64,000 nucleotides of DNA from Brevundimonas sp. UBA6550 (GTDB taxonomy: Bacteria > Pseudomonadota > Alphaproteobacteria > Caulobacterales > Caulobacteraceae), in NCBI RefSeq assembly GCF_002434505.1, contig NZ_DJKE01000008.1, positions 299,300 to 363,299 on the forward strand. The letters run 5' to 3'. Each line of letters opens with the position of its first letter. The stretch's first letter is position 1. Of this stretch, positions 55,069 to 64,000 are shown piece by piece. Under the pieces are notes generated by a model. The model was not told the origin of the DNA. It searched no databases and saw only the letters and a list, made by a program, of their open reading frames with translations. The translations under genes were made by a program, and so were the position numbers.

Positions 55069-55952
55069 CCCTGTCCGATCGTGACGAAGCCGAGATCGAG
55101 GCGTCGCGGGCGCCTTTGATGGACCACCTGATCGAGCTGCGTCGGCGGCTGCTGATCTGCGTCGTCGCCTTTGCGGTCGGCTTCATCGGCTGTTTCGCCT
55201 TTTCCGAGCCGATCTATCTGTTTCTGGTCAAGCCGTTCGTGGCGGCCCAGGCCTTCTATTCGTCGGTCGGTCCGCATGGCCACGTGTCGCCGCTGGACCT
55301 GATCCTGGGCACGGCCGGGCTGAAGGCGCTGCCGCACGTCAACGGCCACACGGTCAATCTGATCTATACGGCGCCGCTGGAAATCCTGTTCACCAAGATG
55401 AAGCTGGCCGGGTTCGGTGCGGTGTTCGTGGCCTTCCCCGTGCTGGCCTGGCAGCTGTATCGCTTTGTGGCGCCCGGGCTTTATCGCAACGAGCGGGGGG
55501 CCTTCCTGCCGTTCCTGGTGGCGGCGCCGTTGCTGTTCCTATTGGGAGCGGCGCTGGTCTATTTCGTCATGCTGCCCTTCGTGATGTGGTTCTCGCTGAG
55601 CCAGCAGATCGTCGGCGACGGGGTGGCGGCCAATCTGCTGCCCAAGGTGTCGGACTATCTGAACCTGGTGACGGCGCTGCTTCTGGCGTTCGGCCTATGC
55701 TTCCAACTGCCGGTCGTCATGACCCTGCTGGGGATGGCGGGCCTGATCAACTCAAAGCTGATGTCGTCGGGGCGCCGCTACGCCATCGTCGCGGTCGTGG
55801 TGGTCGCCGCCGTCGTGACCCCGCCCGATCCGATCAGCCAGCTGATGCTGGCCGTGCCCATGGTGCTGCTCTACGAGGTCTCCATCTGGTGCGTGCGGCT
55901 GATCGAACTGCGGCGCAGCAAGGCTGACGCGCTGGAAGCCGAGATCGCCTGA
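55065..55952 (+). CDS. tatC: twin-arginine translocase subunit TatC
   Basis: Multi-pass subunit that binds the twin-arginine signal. From a TTG at 55065, which overlaps the tatB stop (TTGA), it is 295 residues; the first ATG in frame (55119, MDHLIELRRRLL) would remove 18 residues just before the family motif. Six helices are predicted; conserved HLIELRRRLL, the GLYRNERG-type loop (PGLYRNERGAFLPF) and VVTPPDPISQ are present. The first periplasmic loop (about residues 57-100) is longer than in E. coli TatC. The gene is followed by a bidirectional terminator. Confidence 0.94.
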   Translation: MTLSDRDEAEIEASRAPLMDHLIELRRRLLICVVAFAVGFIGCFAFSEPIYLFLVKPFVAAQAFYSSVGPHGHVSPLDLILGTAGLKALPHVNGHTVNLIYTAPLEILFTKMKLAGFGAVFVAFPVLAWQLYRFVAPGLYRNERGAFLPFLVAAPLLFLLGAALVYFVMLPFVMWFSLSQQIVGDGVAANLLPKVSDYLNLVTALLLAFGLCFQLPVVMTLLGMAGLINSKLMSSGRRYAIVAVVVVAAVVTPPDPISQLMLAVPMVLLYEVSIWCVRLIELRRSKADALEAEIA

Positions 55953-56004
55953 GGATCCGATAGAGAGGCGCGGGCGTCGCATTCGCCAGCCCATCCGAGA
56001 CATG

Positions 56005-56040
56005 AAAAAGGGCCGGGGAGCGATCCCCGGCCCTTCGTCT
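56005..56040. terminator. bidirectional terminator between tatC and glnA
   Basis: Perfect 12-base stem, left arm 56008-56019 and right arm 56024-56035 (AAGGGCCGGGGA / TCCCCGGCCCTT), loop GCGA. The A-run at 56005-56009 gives a U-tract for glnA transcripts; the T-rich CGTCTTTC after the right arm serves tatC. Confidence 0.9.
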
Positions 56041-56058
56041 TTCACGCCGATCCTGCGA

Positions 56059-57465
56059 TCAGCAGCTGTAATACATGTCGAACTCGACCGGGTGCGGATG
56101 CAGTTGCAGGCGCATCACCTCTTCCATCTTCAGCTCGATATAGCTGTCGATGAAGTCGTCATCCATGACGCCGCCCTTCTTGAGGAAGGCGCGGTCCTTG
56201 TCCAGATTCTCCAGCGCTTCGCGCAGCGAGCCGCAGACCTCGGGGATCGAGCCGCGCTCTTCCGGCGGCAGGTCGTAGAGGTTCTTGTCGGCGGGCGCGC
56301 CCGGATCGATGCGGTTCTCGATCCCGTCCAGACCGGCCATCAGCAGGGCCACGAAGGTCAGATAGGGGTTGCCCATCGGATCGGGGAAGCGGGCTTCCAG
56401 ACGTTTGGCCTTGGGCGACGAAACGTGCGGGATGCGGATGGAGGCCGAACGGTTGCGGGCCGAATAGGCCAGCTTCACCGGAGCTTCGTAGCCGGGCACC
56501 AGACGCTTGTAGGAGTTGGTGGTCGAGTTGGCGAAGGCGTTGATGGCCTTGGCGTGTTTGATGATGCCGCCGATGTACCACAAGCATTCCTGGCTCAGGC
56601 CGGCGTACTGGTCCCCGGCGAACTGGGGCTTGCCGTCCTTCCAGATCGACATGTGGACGTGCATGCCCGAGCCGTTGTCGGCGAACATCGGCTTGGCCAT
56701 GAAGGTCGCCGACTTGCCGTAGGCGTGGGCCACGTTGTGGATGACGTACTTATAGAGCTGAAGGCGGTCGGCCATGGTCAGTAGGTCGGAGAACTTCAGA
56801 CCCAGTTCGTGCTGGGCCGGGGCCACCTCGTGGTGGTGCTTCTCGGGCTGCAGGCCCAGGTCGCGCATGACGCCCAGCATCTCGCCGCGCAGGTCCTGCC
56901 CGGAATCGACCGGGTTGACCGGGAAATAGCCGCCCTTGGGTCCGGGGCGGTGGCCCATATTGCCCTCGGAGTATTCCGCGCCGGTGTTGGCGGGCAGTTC
57001 GGTCGAATCGTAGCTGTAGCCGGTGTCGTGCGGCTGGGTGGACCAGCGCACGTCGTCGAAGATGAAGAACTCGGCTTCCGGGCCGAAGAAGACCTGGTCG
57101 CCCACGCCCGACGACTGCACATAGGACAGGGCCTTTTTGGCCATCGAGCGGCTGTCGCGGTTGTAGGGTTCGTTGGTGTCCGGGTTCAGCACGTCGCAGA
57201 ACAGGAACATCGTGGTCTGCTGGTAGAACGGATCGATGTAGGCCGTGGTCAGGTCCGGCTTCAGCAGCATGTCGGACTCGTTGATGGCCTTCCAGCCGGC
57301 GATGGACGAGCCGTCGAACATCGTGCCTTCGTTCAAGAAATCCTCATCGACCAGATCGACGTCGAAGGTGACGTGCTGCAGCCTGCCGCGCGTGTCGGTG
57401 AAGCGGACGTCGACATATTGGACGTCCTTTTCCTTGATCTCCTTGAGGATCTTGCTGGCGCTCAT
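56059..57465 (-). CDS. glnA: glutamine synthetase type I
   Basis: Condenses ammonia and glutamate to glutamine, the main nitrogen-assimilation enzyme. The 468-residue protein is GSI-beta: Tyr397 in NLYDLPPEE is the adenylylation site at the same residue number as in E. coli. Active-site motifs include [40 protein letters not shown] and [11 protein letters not shown]. The ATG at 57465 starts at the family's usual MSASKIL region; upstream codons to 57513 overlap the intergenic spacer. It follows glnB by 84 bases. Confidence 0.97.
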   Translation of the reverse strand: MSASKILKEIKEKDVQYVDVRFTDTRGRLQHVTFDVDLVDEDFLNEGTMFDGSSIAGWKAINESDMLLKPDLTTAYIDPFYQQTTMFLFCDVLNPDTNEPYNRDSRSMAKKALSYVQSSGVGDQVFFGPEAEFFIFDDVRWSTQPHDTGYSYDSTELPANTGAEYSEGNMGHRPGPKGGYFPVNPVDSGQDLRGEMLGVMRDLGLQPEKHHHEVAPAQHELGLKFSDLLTMADRLQLYKYVIHNVAHAYGKSATFMAKPMFADNGSGMHVHMSIWKDGKPQFAGDQYAGLSQECLWYIGGIIKHAKAINAFANSTTNSYKRLVPGYEAPVKLAYSARNRSASIRIPHVSSPKAKRLEARFPDPMGNPYLTFVALLMAGLDGIENRIDPGAPADKNLYDLPPEERGSIPEVCGSLREALENLDKDRAFLKKGGVMDDDFIDSYIELKMEEVMRLQLHPHPVEFDMYYSC

Positions 57466-57549
57466 TCTCGGAAGTCCTGTTTTCTTGTCGTTTTGGGGAG
57501 GAGACCGGACCACGACCCGAGGGCCGAGGCCGGGGAGGGGTAGTCGAAG

Positions 57550-57954
<405 letters not shown>

Positions 57955-58005
57955 TTAAAGCAAGCGGTTTTCGCAGAAAAGCCACGGATAATCGGAAGGC
58001 GGACA

Positions 58006-58821
58006 ATGCAGACCAACGACCCCGCGCTGTGGCGCAGTTTTCTGCCCTGGCCGAGCGCCGAAACGCATAAACATGCTCGGGGGCGTTTAGTGGTGGTGTC
58101 GGGTCGGGCGCATCACACGGGCGCGGCGCGGCTGGCGGCGCGGGCGGGTCTGCGCATGGGCGCGGGCGTGGTGCGAATCCTTTGCCCGCCGGACGCCGCA
58201 GCGGTGATCGCTCCGGCCGTTCAGGCGATCATGCTGACGCCCTTCGCATCGGCTGAGGCGCTGGGACGCGAGGCGAGCAACGCCGATGCGGTCGTGGTCG
58301 GCCCGGCGGCCGGCGCCGACGAGGCGACCGTGGCCAACATCCATGCGCTGGCGTCCACCGGCGCGGTGCTGGTGATCGACGCCGACGGCCTGTCGGTGTT
58401 CAAGGGAGGGACGGCCGAGTTGATCGGTCTGCTGGACCGGGACGACATCCTGACGCCGCACGAAGGCGAGTTCGAACGGCTGTTTCCAGGGTTGCTGAAA
58501 AACGGGCGCGAGGCCGCCGCCGTCGAGGCGGCCCGTCGAACCCAGGCGGTGATCGTGCTGAAGGGGGCCGAAACCCTGGTCGCGTCGCCCGATGGGCGGG
58601 TGCGATCCAATCCGAACGGTTCGCCCTGGCTGGCCACGGCCGGCAGCGGCGACGTGCTGGCCGGGATGATCGGCGGGCTGACGGCGCAACGGATGGACAG
58701 CTTCGAAGCGGCCTCGGCGGCGGTCTGGATCCACAGCGATGCGGCGGATCGATTCGGGCCGGGGCTGATCGCCGACGACCTCAGCGAGATCCTGCCCCGC
58801 GCCCTGGCGGCGTTGCGCTAG
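58006..58821 (+). CDS. nnrD: ADP/ATP-dependent NAD(P)H-hydrate dehydratase
   Basis: Repairs NADHX/NADPHX by dehydration. The 271-residue protein contains only the dehydratase (ribokinase-like) domain: GRLVVVSGRAHHTGAARLAARAGLRMGAG at the start, VIDADGLSVF, DILTPHEGEF, and the nucleotide loop ATAGSGDVLAGMIGGL. The epimerase domain that is fused in many bacteria (NnrE) is absent and must be elsewhere if present. The ATG at 58006 has GGAAGGCGG upstream. The stop interlocks with the co-polymerase gene stop. Confidence 0.9.
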   Translation: MQTNDPALWRSFLPWPSAETHKHARGRLVVVSGRAHHTGAARLAARAGLRMGAGVVRILCPPDAAAVIAPAVQAIMLTPFASAEALGREASNADAVVVGPAAGADEATVANIHALASTGAVLVIDADGLSVFKGGTAELIGLLDRDDILTPHEGEFERLFPGLLKNGREAAAVEAARRTQAVIVLKGAETLVASPDGRVRSNPNGSPWLATAGSGDVLAGMIGGLTAQRMDSFEAASAAVWIHSDAADRFGPGLIADDLSEILPRALAALR

Positions 58822-60929
58822 ATGCGGGTGTAGATGAAGCGCGGAATGTGGAAGCGGCGCATGTTGAGGATGACGCCCGCCACCGTCCCGCCCGCCGCCG
58901 CGACCCGTTCGATCAGATTGGCGGCGACAGCCGTGCGCGTCTCTTCGGCCTCGATCACCACCAGCGACAGGTCCGTCAGCGGCGCAAGCAGCAGGGCGGC
59001 GGAGGATCGGTGCAGCGAGGGCGTGTCCACGATCACGACCGGGAAGCGCGTCTTGACCCCATCGACGAAGTTGCGCCAGCGCGCCTCGGAAATGTTCGAG
59101 CCGGTGCGCGTCATCGGCGTGGTGACATACAGATTGCTGTCCTCGACCCGCAGCACATAGGGGCTGTCGGGGATGTTGGTCAGCCGCCCGCCCAGGCCGT
59201 GGATAGCCATGGCGACGCTGGCGTCCTCTCGGGGTTCGGCGTCGATCAGCAGGGTCTCGACCCCGGACCGGAAAGCCGAGGCCATGGCCAGGTCCAGCGC
59301 GATGCTGGTGACGCCCACGCCGTCCTCCGGACCGATGACCGCAAGCGCGGCCTGGCCGTCGGCGGTCTCGCGCAGACGACGCAGGATCAGCGCCGCCTGA
59401 TCCGCCGTCAGTCGTGACGTCAGCGGACGCCAGCGGGGCAGGGGGCTGTCGTCGTCCTCGCCCAGCGGCACGGTGGCCAGGACCGGGGCGCGCAGACGCA
59501 CCTCCGCATCGCGCGGCGTCAGAATGACCGGCGAGGCGGCGGCGGACACGATGATCACGGCCAGCGCCGCCAGGGTTCCGACGACCAGACCTGCGGCCAG
59601 GATCAGCAGGCGGCCGGTGCGGGCCCTGGTCGGCGGTTGGGCCGCCTCGATGACCCGCACATTGGCGTTGGCCCCGGCGATGGAGCTTTGCAGCCGCGAA
59701 TCCTCGGCGTTCTCGGAAACGCTGCGATAGGCGGTTTCGGTCAGGGTGCGCTGGCGCGTCAGTTCGCGATAGCGCGGCCCGATCTCGACCAGGCTGGCCA
59801 AGCGTCCGCGCGCGGCGCCGAGGGCGTCGGACAGTTGGGCGCGTCCAGACTGCAGACCGGCCAGTTCGCCGCGCGTGGTGGCCAGCTGGGTCTCGATCTG
59901 CTGGCTGACGGGGTTGGGGCCGCTGCGGACCAGCGTCGTTTGCGATTGGGGCGCGGCGGCGATCTGGGTTTCGAGGTCGGCGATCTGACGATCCAGTTCG
60001 ACGACGAGCGGATAGCCGTCGGCATAACGGGCGGCGGCGACCCGACGACGCTCGCGCAGCAGCATCAGATTGTCGGTCAGGGCCGTGACCTGTTGAGAGC
60101 GGGTGTCGTCGGTGTTCAGCGCGATCTGAGCCGAGGCGTTGCGCAGCTGCTGGGCCAGGCGGTCGGCGCGCGCGGCGGCGGTGGCGATCAACTGGTCCTG
60201 TGCGGCCAACTGAGCGGTCAGGGCGGTCTGCTGCGACTGGACGCCCTGGATTTCCTGATCGTAGTCGCCGATGGCGTAGCGGTTCGACAGGTCGGCGATC
60301 TGGGCCTCGGTGGCGGCCAGTTGATCGGACAGGCCGCGTTGCTGATCGTTGACGGCCGCGCTGTCGGCGCGCTGGAAGATTTCGCGTCGGCTGGCGATGT
60401 AGTTCTGGACCAGGCGATTGACGAAGTCGGCCGCCACCTTGGGATCGCGATGGCGCAGCCGCACCTCGATGGTGTTGGACTGGGGCACGTTTTCGATCGT
60501 CAGGTCGCGGCCCAGCTGTTCCAGGGCCGCATTCATGCCCGCCGGGCCGGCCTTCGCCTTGGGATAGACGCGCGTCAGGCCGATGTCAGTCAGGGTCTTC
60601 TCGCGGATCTCGCGCGAGCCCAGGATTTCCATTTCGGCATGGACGATCTGGGCGCGGTCGAAGGTTTGCGGATTGCCGGTCGCGTCCTCGCCCACGGAGC
60701 GGCGGAACACATAGTCGTCGCCCAGCAGGATCAGCAGGCGCGATTGGGCGGTATAGATCGGCTGGGCCAGGGTCGCGGCGGCCAGGGCCAGCAGAACAGG
60801 GATCAGAAAGGCGATCAACGCCTTGCGCCAGTGATAGAAGACCGGCGTCGCCAACTCGCGAATCGTGATCGCCGCCCCGGCGTTTCTGGGGCGTTGGTCG
60901 TCTTCGAGTTTCAGCGTCTGGTCGGTCAA
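58818..60929 (-). CDS. polysaccharide co-polymerase, Wzc/GumC-like with degenerate BY-kinase domain
   Basis: 703-residue inner-membrane protein: an N-terminal Wzz domain with one helix (about 37-55), a long periplasmic coiled coil (about 180-420), a second helix (about 443-466) and a C-terminal domain with the BY-kinase fold. In that domain the Walker A region reads GPEDGVGVTS (residues 533-542), lacking the Lys, while Walker A' (LLIDAE) and Walker B (VVIVDTPS) shapes remain. The C-terminus has only one Tyr, not a Tyr cluster. It likely regulates chain length as a structural, non-kinase protein. The start is TTG 60929, the only start available before the conserved region. Divergent from wza across 174 bases. 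Confidence 0.88.
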   Translation of the reverse strand: MTDQTLKLEDDQRPRNAGAAITIRELATPVFYHWRKALIAFLIPVLLALAAATLAQPIYTAQSRLLILLGDDYVFRRSVGEDATGNPQTFDRAQIVHAEMEILGSREIREKTLTDIGLTRVYPKAKAGPAGMNAALEQLGRDLTIENVPQSNTIEVRLRHRDPKVAADFVNRLVQNYIASRREIFQRADSAAVNDQQRGLSDQLAATEAQIADLSNRYAIGDYDQEIQGVQSQQTALTAQLAAQDQLIATAAARADRLAQQLRNASAQIALNTDDTRSQQVTALTDNLMLLRERRRVAAARYADGYPLVVELDRQIADLETQIAAAPQSQTTLVRSGPNPVSQQIETQLATTRGELAGLQSGRAQLSDALGAARGRLASLVEIGPRYRELTRQRTLTETAYRSVSENAEDSRLQSSIAGANANVRVIEAAQPPTRARTGRLLILAAGLVVGTLAALAVIIVSAAASPVILTPRDAEVRLRAPVLATVPLGEDDDSPLPRWRPLTSRLTADQAALILRRLRETADGQAALAVIGPEDGVGVTSIALDLAMASAFRSGVETLLIDAEPREDASVAMAIHGLGGRLTNIPDSPYVLRVEDSNLYVTTPMTRTGSNISEARWRNFVDGVKTRFPVVIVDTPSLHRSSAALLLAPLTDLSLVVIEAEETRTAVAANLIERVAAAGGTVAGVILNMRRFHIPRFIYTRI

Positions 60930-61103
60930 TACGCGGCTCTGAGCAGGACGATCCCGCCGACGGGGGGCGAGGCTGCCGGTCAGCCTGCCTCATAAAGCCC
61001 TGAGTCGGAGCCGCAACGCCAGTCCGGCCTTGGCATTGTCGGTGAAAAACAGAAAGATGGCGCAGGCGGCGGCGTGCGAGTCGGTCCGCGACAAGGAACC
61101 CCG

Positions 61104-61805
61104 ATGGCCGTCTGGCGCACGATCGCGATCGCCCTGGTGCTGTTTTTGGCTGCCTGCGCCTCCGGCGGCGGCGTTCGGGGGCAGGCCCAACCCTATGATT
61201 TCGCACCCTGGGGCCAGGACGACTATCAATACCGGCTGGCGGCGGGCGACGCCCTGCGGCTGGGCTTTCTGGTCGAGGACGGGCTGAACGCCGACGTGGT
61301 GCTGGGGCCGGACGGGCAGGGCGTGTTTCCCGTGATCGGGCCGGTTCCGGTCGGCGGTATGACCGTGCGCGACGCCAGCCAGAGGCTGACGGAGGCCTAT
61401 GCCGGCGTGCTGCGCAATCCGCAGGTTCAGATCAGCGTGTCGACCTATGGCGCGTCGCAGATCTATGTCGGAGGCGAGGTGAAGACGCCGGGCGTGGTTC
61501 AGATTCGCGGCGAGATGAACACGGCCCAGGCCATCTTCGCGGCCGGCGGATTCGCCGAGACGGCCGGGACGGGCAAGGTCGTGGTGCTGCGGCGCGTGGC
61601 CGACGGCCGGCTGACGTCGCGGACCGTGGACGCCAAGGCCCTGCTGAACACCGACCCGCAGCAAGACTTCCTGCTGCATCCGGGCGATCTGATCTTCGTG
61701 CCGCGCAGCGCCATCGCCGAGGTCAATCTGTTCGTCCGGCAATATTTGAACGGCATCCTGCCCTTCAACTTCGGCTTCAGCTACGACCTGAACCGCTTCC
61801 GATGA
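61104..61805 (+). CDS. polysaccharide export outer-membrane lipoprotein (Wza/OPX family)
   Basis: Outer-membrane polysaccharide exporter lipoprotein of 233 residues. The lipobox LFLAAC puts the lipidated Cys at residue 18. A Poly_export domain (about 48-130, YRLAAGDALRLGFLVED... VGGMTVRDASQRLTEAYAG) is followed by one SLBB-like domain (about 135-200, YVGGEVKTPGVVQIRGEMNTAQAI). It is shorter than E. coli Wza (379), like the OPX proteins of holdfast or succinoglycan-type systems. The ATG at 61104 has AAGGA. It overlaps the flippase gene by four bases. Confidence 0.92.
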   Translation: MAVWRTIAIALVLFLAACASGGGVRGQAQPYDFAPWGQDDYQYRLAAGDALRLGFLVEDGLNADVVLGPDGQGVFPVIGPVPVGGMTVRDASQRLTEAYAGVLRNPQVQISVSTYGASQIYVGGEVKTPGVVQIRGEMNTAQAIFAAGGFAETAGTGKVVVLRRVADGRLTSRTVDAKALLNTDPQQDFLLHPGDLIFVPRSAIAEVNLFVRQYLNGILPFNFGFSYDLNRFR

Positions 61806-63061
61806 GGGCGCTGGCGGGGCGGATCGGCCGCGCGTCGCCCTATCTGACGGCCATCGTCGAACAGGGCCTGTTCTCGCTGCTGAACCTGGGCGTGGTGCTG
61901 GTCCTTGGGCGGGTGATGACGCCCGACCATTTCGGGGCCTGCGTGCTGTGGTTCTCGGTCGCCTATGTGTTGGCCAGCGTGCAGAACGCGGTCAGCGTGG
62001 CGCATCTGCAGGTTCTGCCCAACGGGCGGGGCTTGGACGCCGTGCGGTTCGAGACCGAGCGGCTGATGCTGGGCGCCACGGTGTGCTTCTGGCTGGCGGT
62101 CGCGGCCGGCGCCGCCGTGGCGGTGGGGCTGATGACCGGCGATGGGCCGTTCGGGGTGTGGACGGCGGTGCTGTTCGTGCCCGCCTATCTGTTGCAGCAA
62201 TATGTGAGGTTGACTCTGTTCAGCCGAGGCGAACCGGCCGCGGCGACGGTCCAGACGGGCGCGGTGCTGGCGGTCGCGGCGGCGTTTCTGGCGCTGGGAG
62301 CCACGGTTTTTCGGCCCTTGCAGGCCGAACATGTGCTGGCCCTGATGGGCGCGGCCTATGCGGTCGTGGGGCTGGTCGGGTTGGCGCGGGCCAGCAGGGG
62401 GTTGTGGGCCGGGCTGATCAGCGCCTTGCCCGGCTATGTCGCGTATGGCCGGCAATCCGGCTGGCTGTTCCTGGGGGTGTCGAGCACCGAAGTTCTGGCG
62501 CGGTTCTATGTGTTCGCCGCAGGCGCCGCCTACGGGCCGGGCGTTCTGGCGGCCCTGTCGTTCAGCCAGACGTTTCTGCGGCCCGTTCCCCTGCTGGCCT
62601 CGTCCTGGAGCATGGCGGCGAGAAGCGATCTGGTGGCGCGGCGCGAGGCCGACGACTGGCGCGGCTATGTTCGGCTCTTGACGATGTCGGGCATGGCGGG
62701 CGCGGCCTTCGCCCTGATCTGGGCGGGCTTGGTCTGGGCGGCCTGGCCCATGATCACCGGCCTGGCGTTCGACGGCAAATACGCCGACGCCCGCTGGATG
62801 TTGCCGCTGTGGGGGCTCAGCGTGGCGTTCGGCTTCGTCCAGGTGGTGGTCAGCACGGGCCTGCAGATCCTGAAGGCGTTCAAGGCCCTGGCCATCGCCA
62901 ACGCCTCGGCCTCGGCCGTCGCGGCGGTCGGGGTCCTGTGGGGCATCGGCCGGCTGGGACCGGCCGGCGCGATCCTGGGTACGGCGGCGGGACAGGCGCT
63001 GGAGGCGGCGGCCATGCTGGCGGTACTGATCGTGTTGATCCCGCGTCTCAGGCGCGGATGA
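61802..63061 (+). CDS. oligosaccharide flippase (Wzx / MATE-like, MOP superfamily)
   Basis: 419-residue membrane protein with about 12 hydrophobic segments, likely flipping lipid-linked repeat units to the periplasm. The N-terminal pattern VEQGLFSLLNLGVVLVLGRVMTPDHFG is typical of the polysaccharide-flippase N-terminus (helix 1 then xRxLxPxxFG). It is coupled to wza by an ATGA overlap and overlaps the Wzy-like gene tail to tail by 14 bases. Glycan specificity is unknown. Confidence 0.85.
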   Translation: MRALAGRIGRASPYLTAIVEQGLFSLLNLGVVLVLGRVMTPDHFGACVLWFSVAYVLASVQNAVSVAHLQVLPNGRGLDAVRFETERLMLGATVCFWLAVAAGAAVAVGLMTGDGPFGVWTAVLFVPAYLLQQYVRLTLFSRGEPAAATVQTGAVLAVAAAFLALGATVFRPLQAEHVLALMGAAYAVVGLVGLARASRGLWAGLISALPGYVAYGRQSGWLFLGVSSTEVLARFYVFAAGAAYGPGVLAALSFSQTFLRPVPLLASSWSMAARSDLVARREADDWRGYVRLLTMSGMAGAAFALIWAGLVWAAWPMITGLAFDGKYADARWMLPLWGLSVAFGFVQVVVSTGLQILKAFKALAIANASASAVAAVGVLWGIGRLGPAGAILGTAAGQALEAAAMLAVLIVLIPRLRRG

Positions 63062-64000
63062 AGCGCCGCTCAATCTCCACCCCCAGCAGCAACAGCACCG
63101 TGCCGAAGATGGAGTTGGCGGTGAAATAGCTGCTTTCCATGAAGTTGTGGCCGAACACCATCAGCGGAAAGACCCCCAGCAGAATGGCGGCGCCAAGTCG
63201 TCCACGATCGCCGCCCACGGCGTCGCGGATCAGGATCAGCCCGCCGAAAATCCAGCGCATGAGAACGACGACGGCCCCCGTCAGACCGATCAGGCCGGTC
63301 GTGACCGCCAGGTCCAGGAAGCCGTTGTGGGCTTCGTTGGTGTAGGCGTCGGGCTGGGCGAACCAGGCGTCGGTCTGCAGGCTGGGTTGGACGGTCGGGT
63401 CGATGTCCCAGAACGAGCCGAAACCCCAGCCCTGGATCGGCCGCTTGACGAACTCGTCCCAGACGAAGGCCCAGACTTCGGTGCGTTGGGTGAAAGTGAT
63501 GCCGGCGAAGGGCGCCCAGGGATCGGCGCCGACTACGAGGCAGTAGGCCAGCCAGCCGAAGGCGACGCCCGCCACCATGAGGGCGACGACGGCGATCAGA
63601 CCCCACCGCACCATACGGCGCTGAGCCATCAGGGAAACAATGACCGGCGTTGCGCAGGCCAGGGCGGCGAACAGACCCATGCTGGTCTTGGACAGGCTGG
63701 CGACCAGCAGCACCAGGGCCAGGACGGTGACGCCCCACCAGAAGGCGCCCCCCCGCCAGTCGATCCGTGACCAGGCGTAGGTTCCGCAGACGAAACCGGC
63801 CAGCAGCATGACGGCGCCCAGGGTGTTCTTGTGGGAATGGATGGCGGCCAGACCCAGCGGCGTCATCGACACGCCGGGAGCCGCGATCCAGGACAGGATG
63901 TCGACGCCGACCAGCACCGCGCACCCTGTCGCCATCGCCAGATGCAATCGCCGACTGTCGCCCATACCGACCGCTATGGCGACGCAGATCAACAGATTGA
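63048..64000 (-). CDS. O-antigen ligase / Wzy-type polymerase, 5' part outside window
   Basis: The frame is open to the window edge, so the N-terminus is missing (317 residues visible). It is a multi-pass membrane protein of the Wzy_C family: SHKNTLGAVMLL, then LVASLSKTSMGL, the periplasmic loop with TEVWAFVWDEFVKRPIQGWGFGSFW and NEAHNGFLDLAVTTG. The order of motifs matches the homologous gene at 37463-38809. It belongs with the Wza, Wzx and Wzc-like genes beside it. Confidence 0.85.
   Translation of the reverse strand, partial: NLLICVAIAVGMGDSRRLHLAMATGCAVLVGVDILSWIAAPGVSMTPLGLAAIHSHKNTLGAVMLLAGFVCGTYAWSRIDWRGGAFWWGVTVLALVLLVASLSKTSMGLFAALACATPVIVSLMAQRRMVRWGLIAVVALMVAGVAFGWLAYCLVVGADPWAPFAGITFTQRTEVWAFVWDEFVKRPIQGWGFGSFWDIDPTVQPSLQTDAWFAQPDAYTNEAHNGFLDLAVTTGLIGLTGAVVVLMRWIFGGLILIRDAVGGDRGRLGAAILLGVFPLMVFGHNFMESSYFTANSIFGTVLLLLGVEIERRFIRA

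Overview
This window is chromosomal DNA from an alphaproteobacterium, most likely a member of the Caulobacteraceae (Brevundimonas-like). The evidence is high GC with strong third-position GC bias, LpxI rather than LpxH in the lipid A operon, an alphaproteobacterial SOS box (GTTC-N7-GTTC) in front of lexA, a PpiD-trp-lexA-comEC-gltX-gltA neighbourhood, and CtrA-like and GANTC motifs in several promoter regions. Genus assignment is inference. I see no rRNA or tRNA gene, CRISPR array, insertion sequence or prophage.

Layout. 1-8726 (+) is the outer-membrane biogenesis operon: 3' end of rseP, bamA, ompH/skp, lpxD, fabZ, lpxA, lpxI, lpxB and a small FUSC-type membrane protein, closed by a hairpin terminator facing gltA. 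8788-11571 (-) carries gltA and gltX. comEC (+) starts head to head with gltX, with overlapping start codons, and runs tail to tail into lexA (-). 14556-20701 (-) holds ppiD-trpE-trpG-trpD-trpC, with a small membrane ORF on the opposite strand between trpE and trpG. 20841-23885 (+) holds tpiA, secG and pyrG.

23990-33135 is mixed metabolism: a GNAT acetyltransferase with oligopeptidase B, an acyl-CoA dehydrogenase, cytochrome b561 with the tRNA t6A enzyme Sua5/TsaC, a patatin-like gene broken by a one-base frameshift, 3-hydroxybutyrate dehydrogenase and yaaA. 33136-33930 is the only long non-coding stretch; it is a mosaic of palindromic repeats. 33931-40011 (-) has a GlcD-type FAD oxidase, parE, an O-antigen ligase/polymerase and a cystathionine beta-lyase-like gene. 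40091-46110 has an orphan amino-acid-binding lipoprotein, a DAACS symporter with an altered signature motif, and the operon photolyase-cfa-sulfurtransferase.

46203-50688 (+) is an LPS inner-core operon (kdsA, hldE, hldD, then a DUF3089 protein lacking its nucleophile). 50764-53657 (+) has an SPFH/NfeD pair and an MFS exporter. rnhA follows on the minus strand, then tatABC (+) and the nitrogen pair glnB-glnA (-). The last segment (58006-64000) has nnrD and the start of a surface-polysaccharide export locus: a Wzc-like co-polymerase with a dead Walker A, Wza, Wzx and a Wzy/ligase cut by the window edge.

Most of the window is housekeeping and envelope biogenesis (BAM, lipid A, KDO, heptose, Tat, Sec, polysaccharide). 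I did not find a clear novel defence or mobile system. The observations most worth checking are the pseudo-kinase co-polymerase, the nucleophile-less DUF3089 protein in the heptose operon, the symporter motif change, the patatin frameshift, the repeat mosaic, and the extreme packing of convergent genes: five of ten convergent junctions have stop codons interlocked in a single 4-base palindrome-like overlap.
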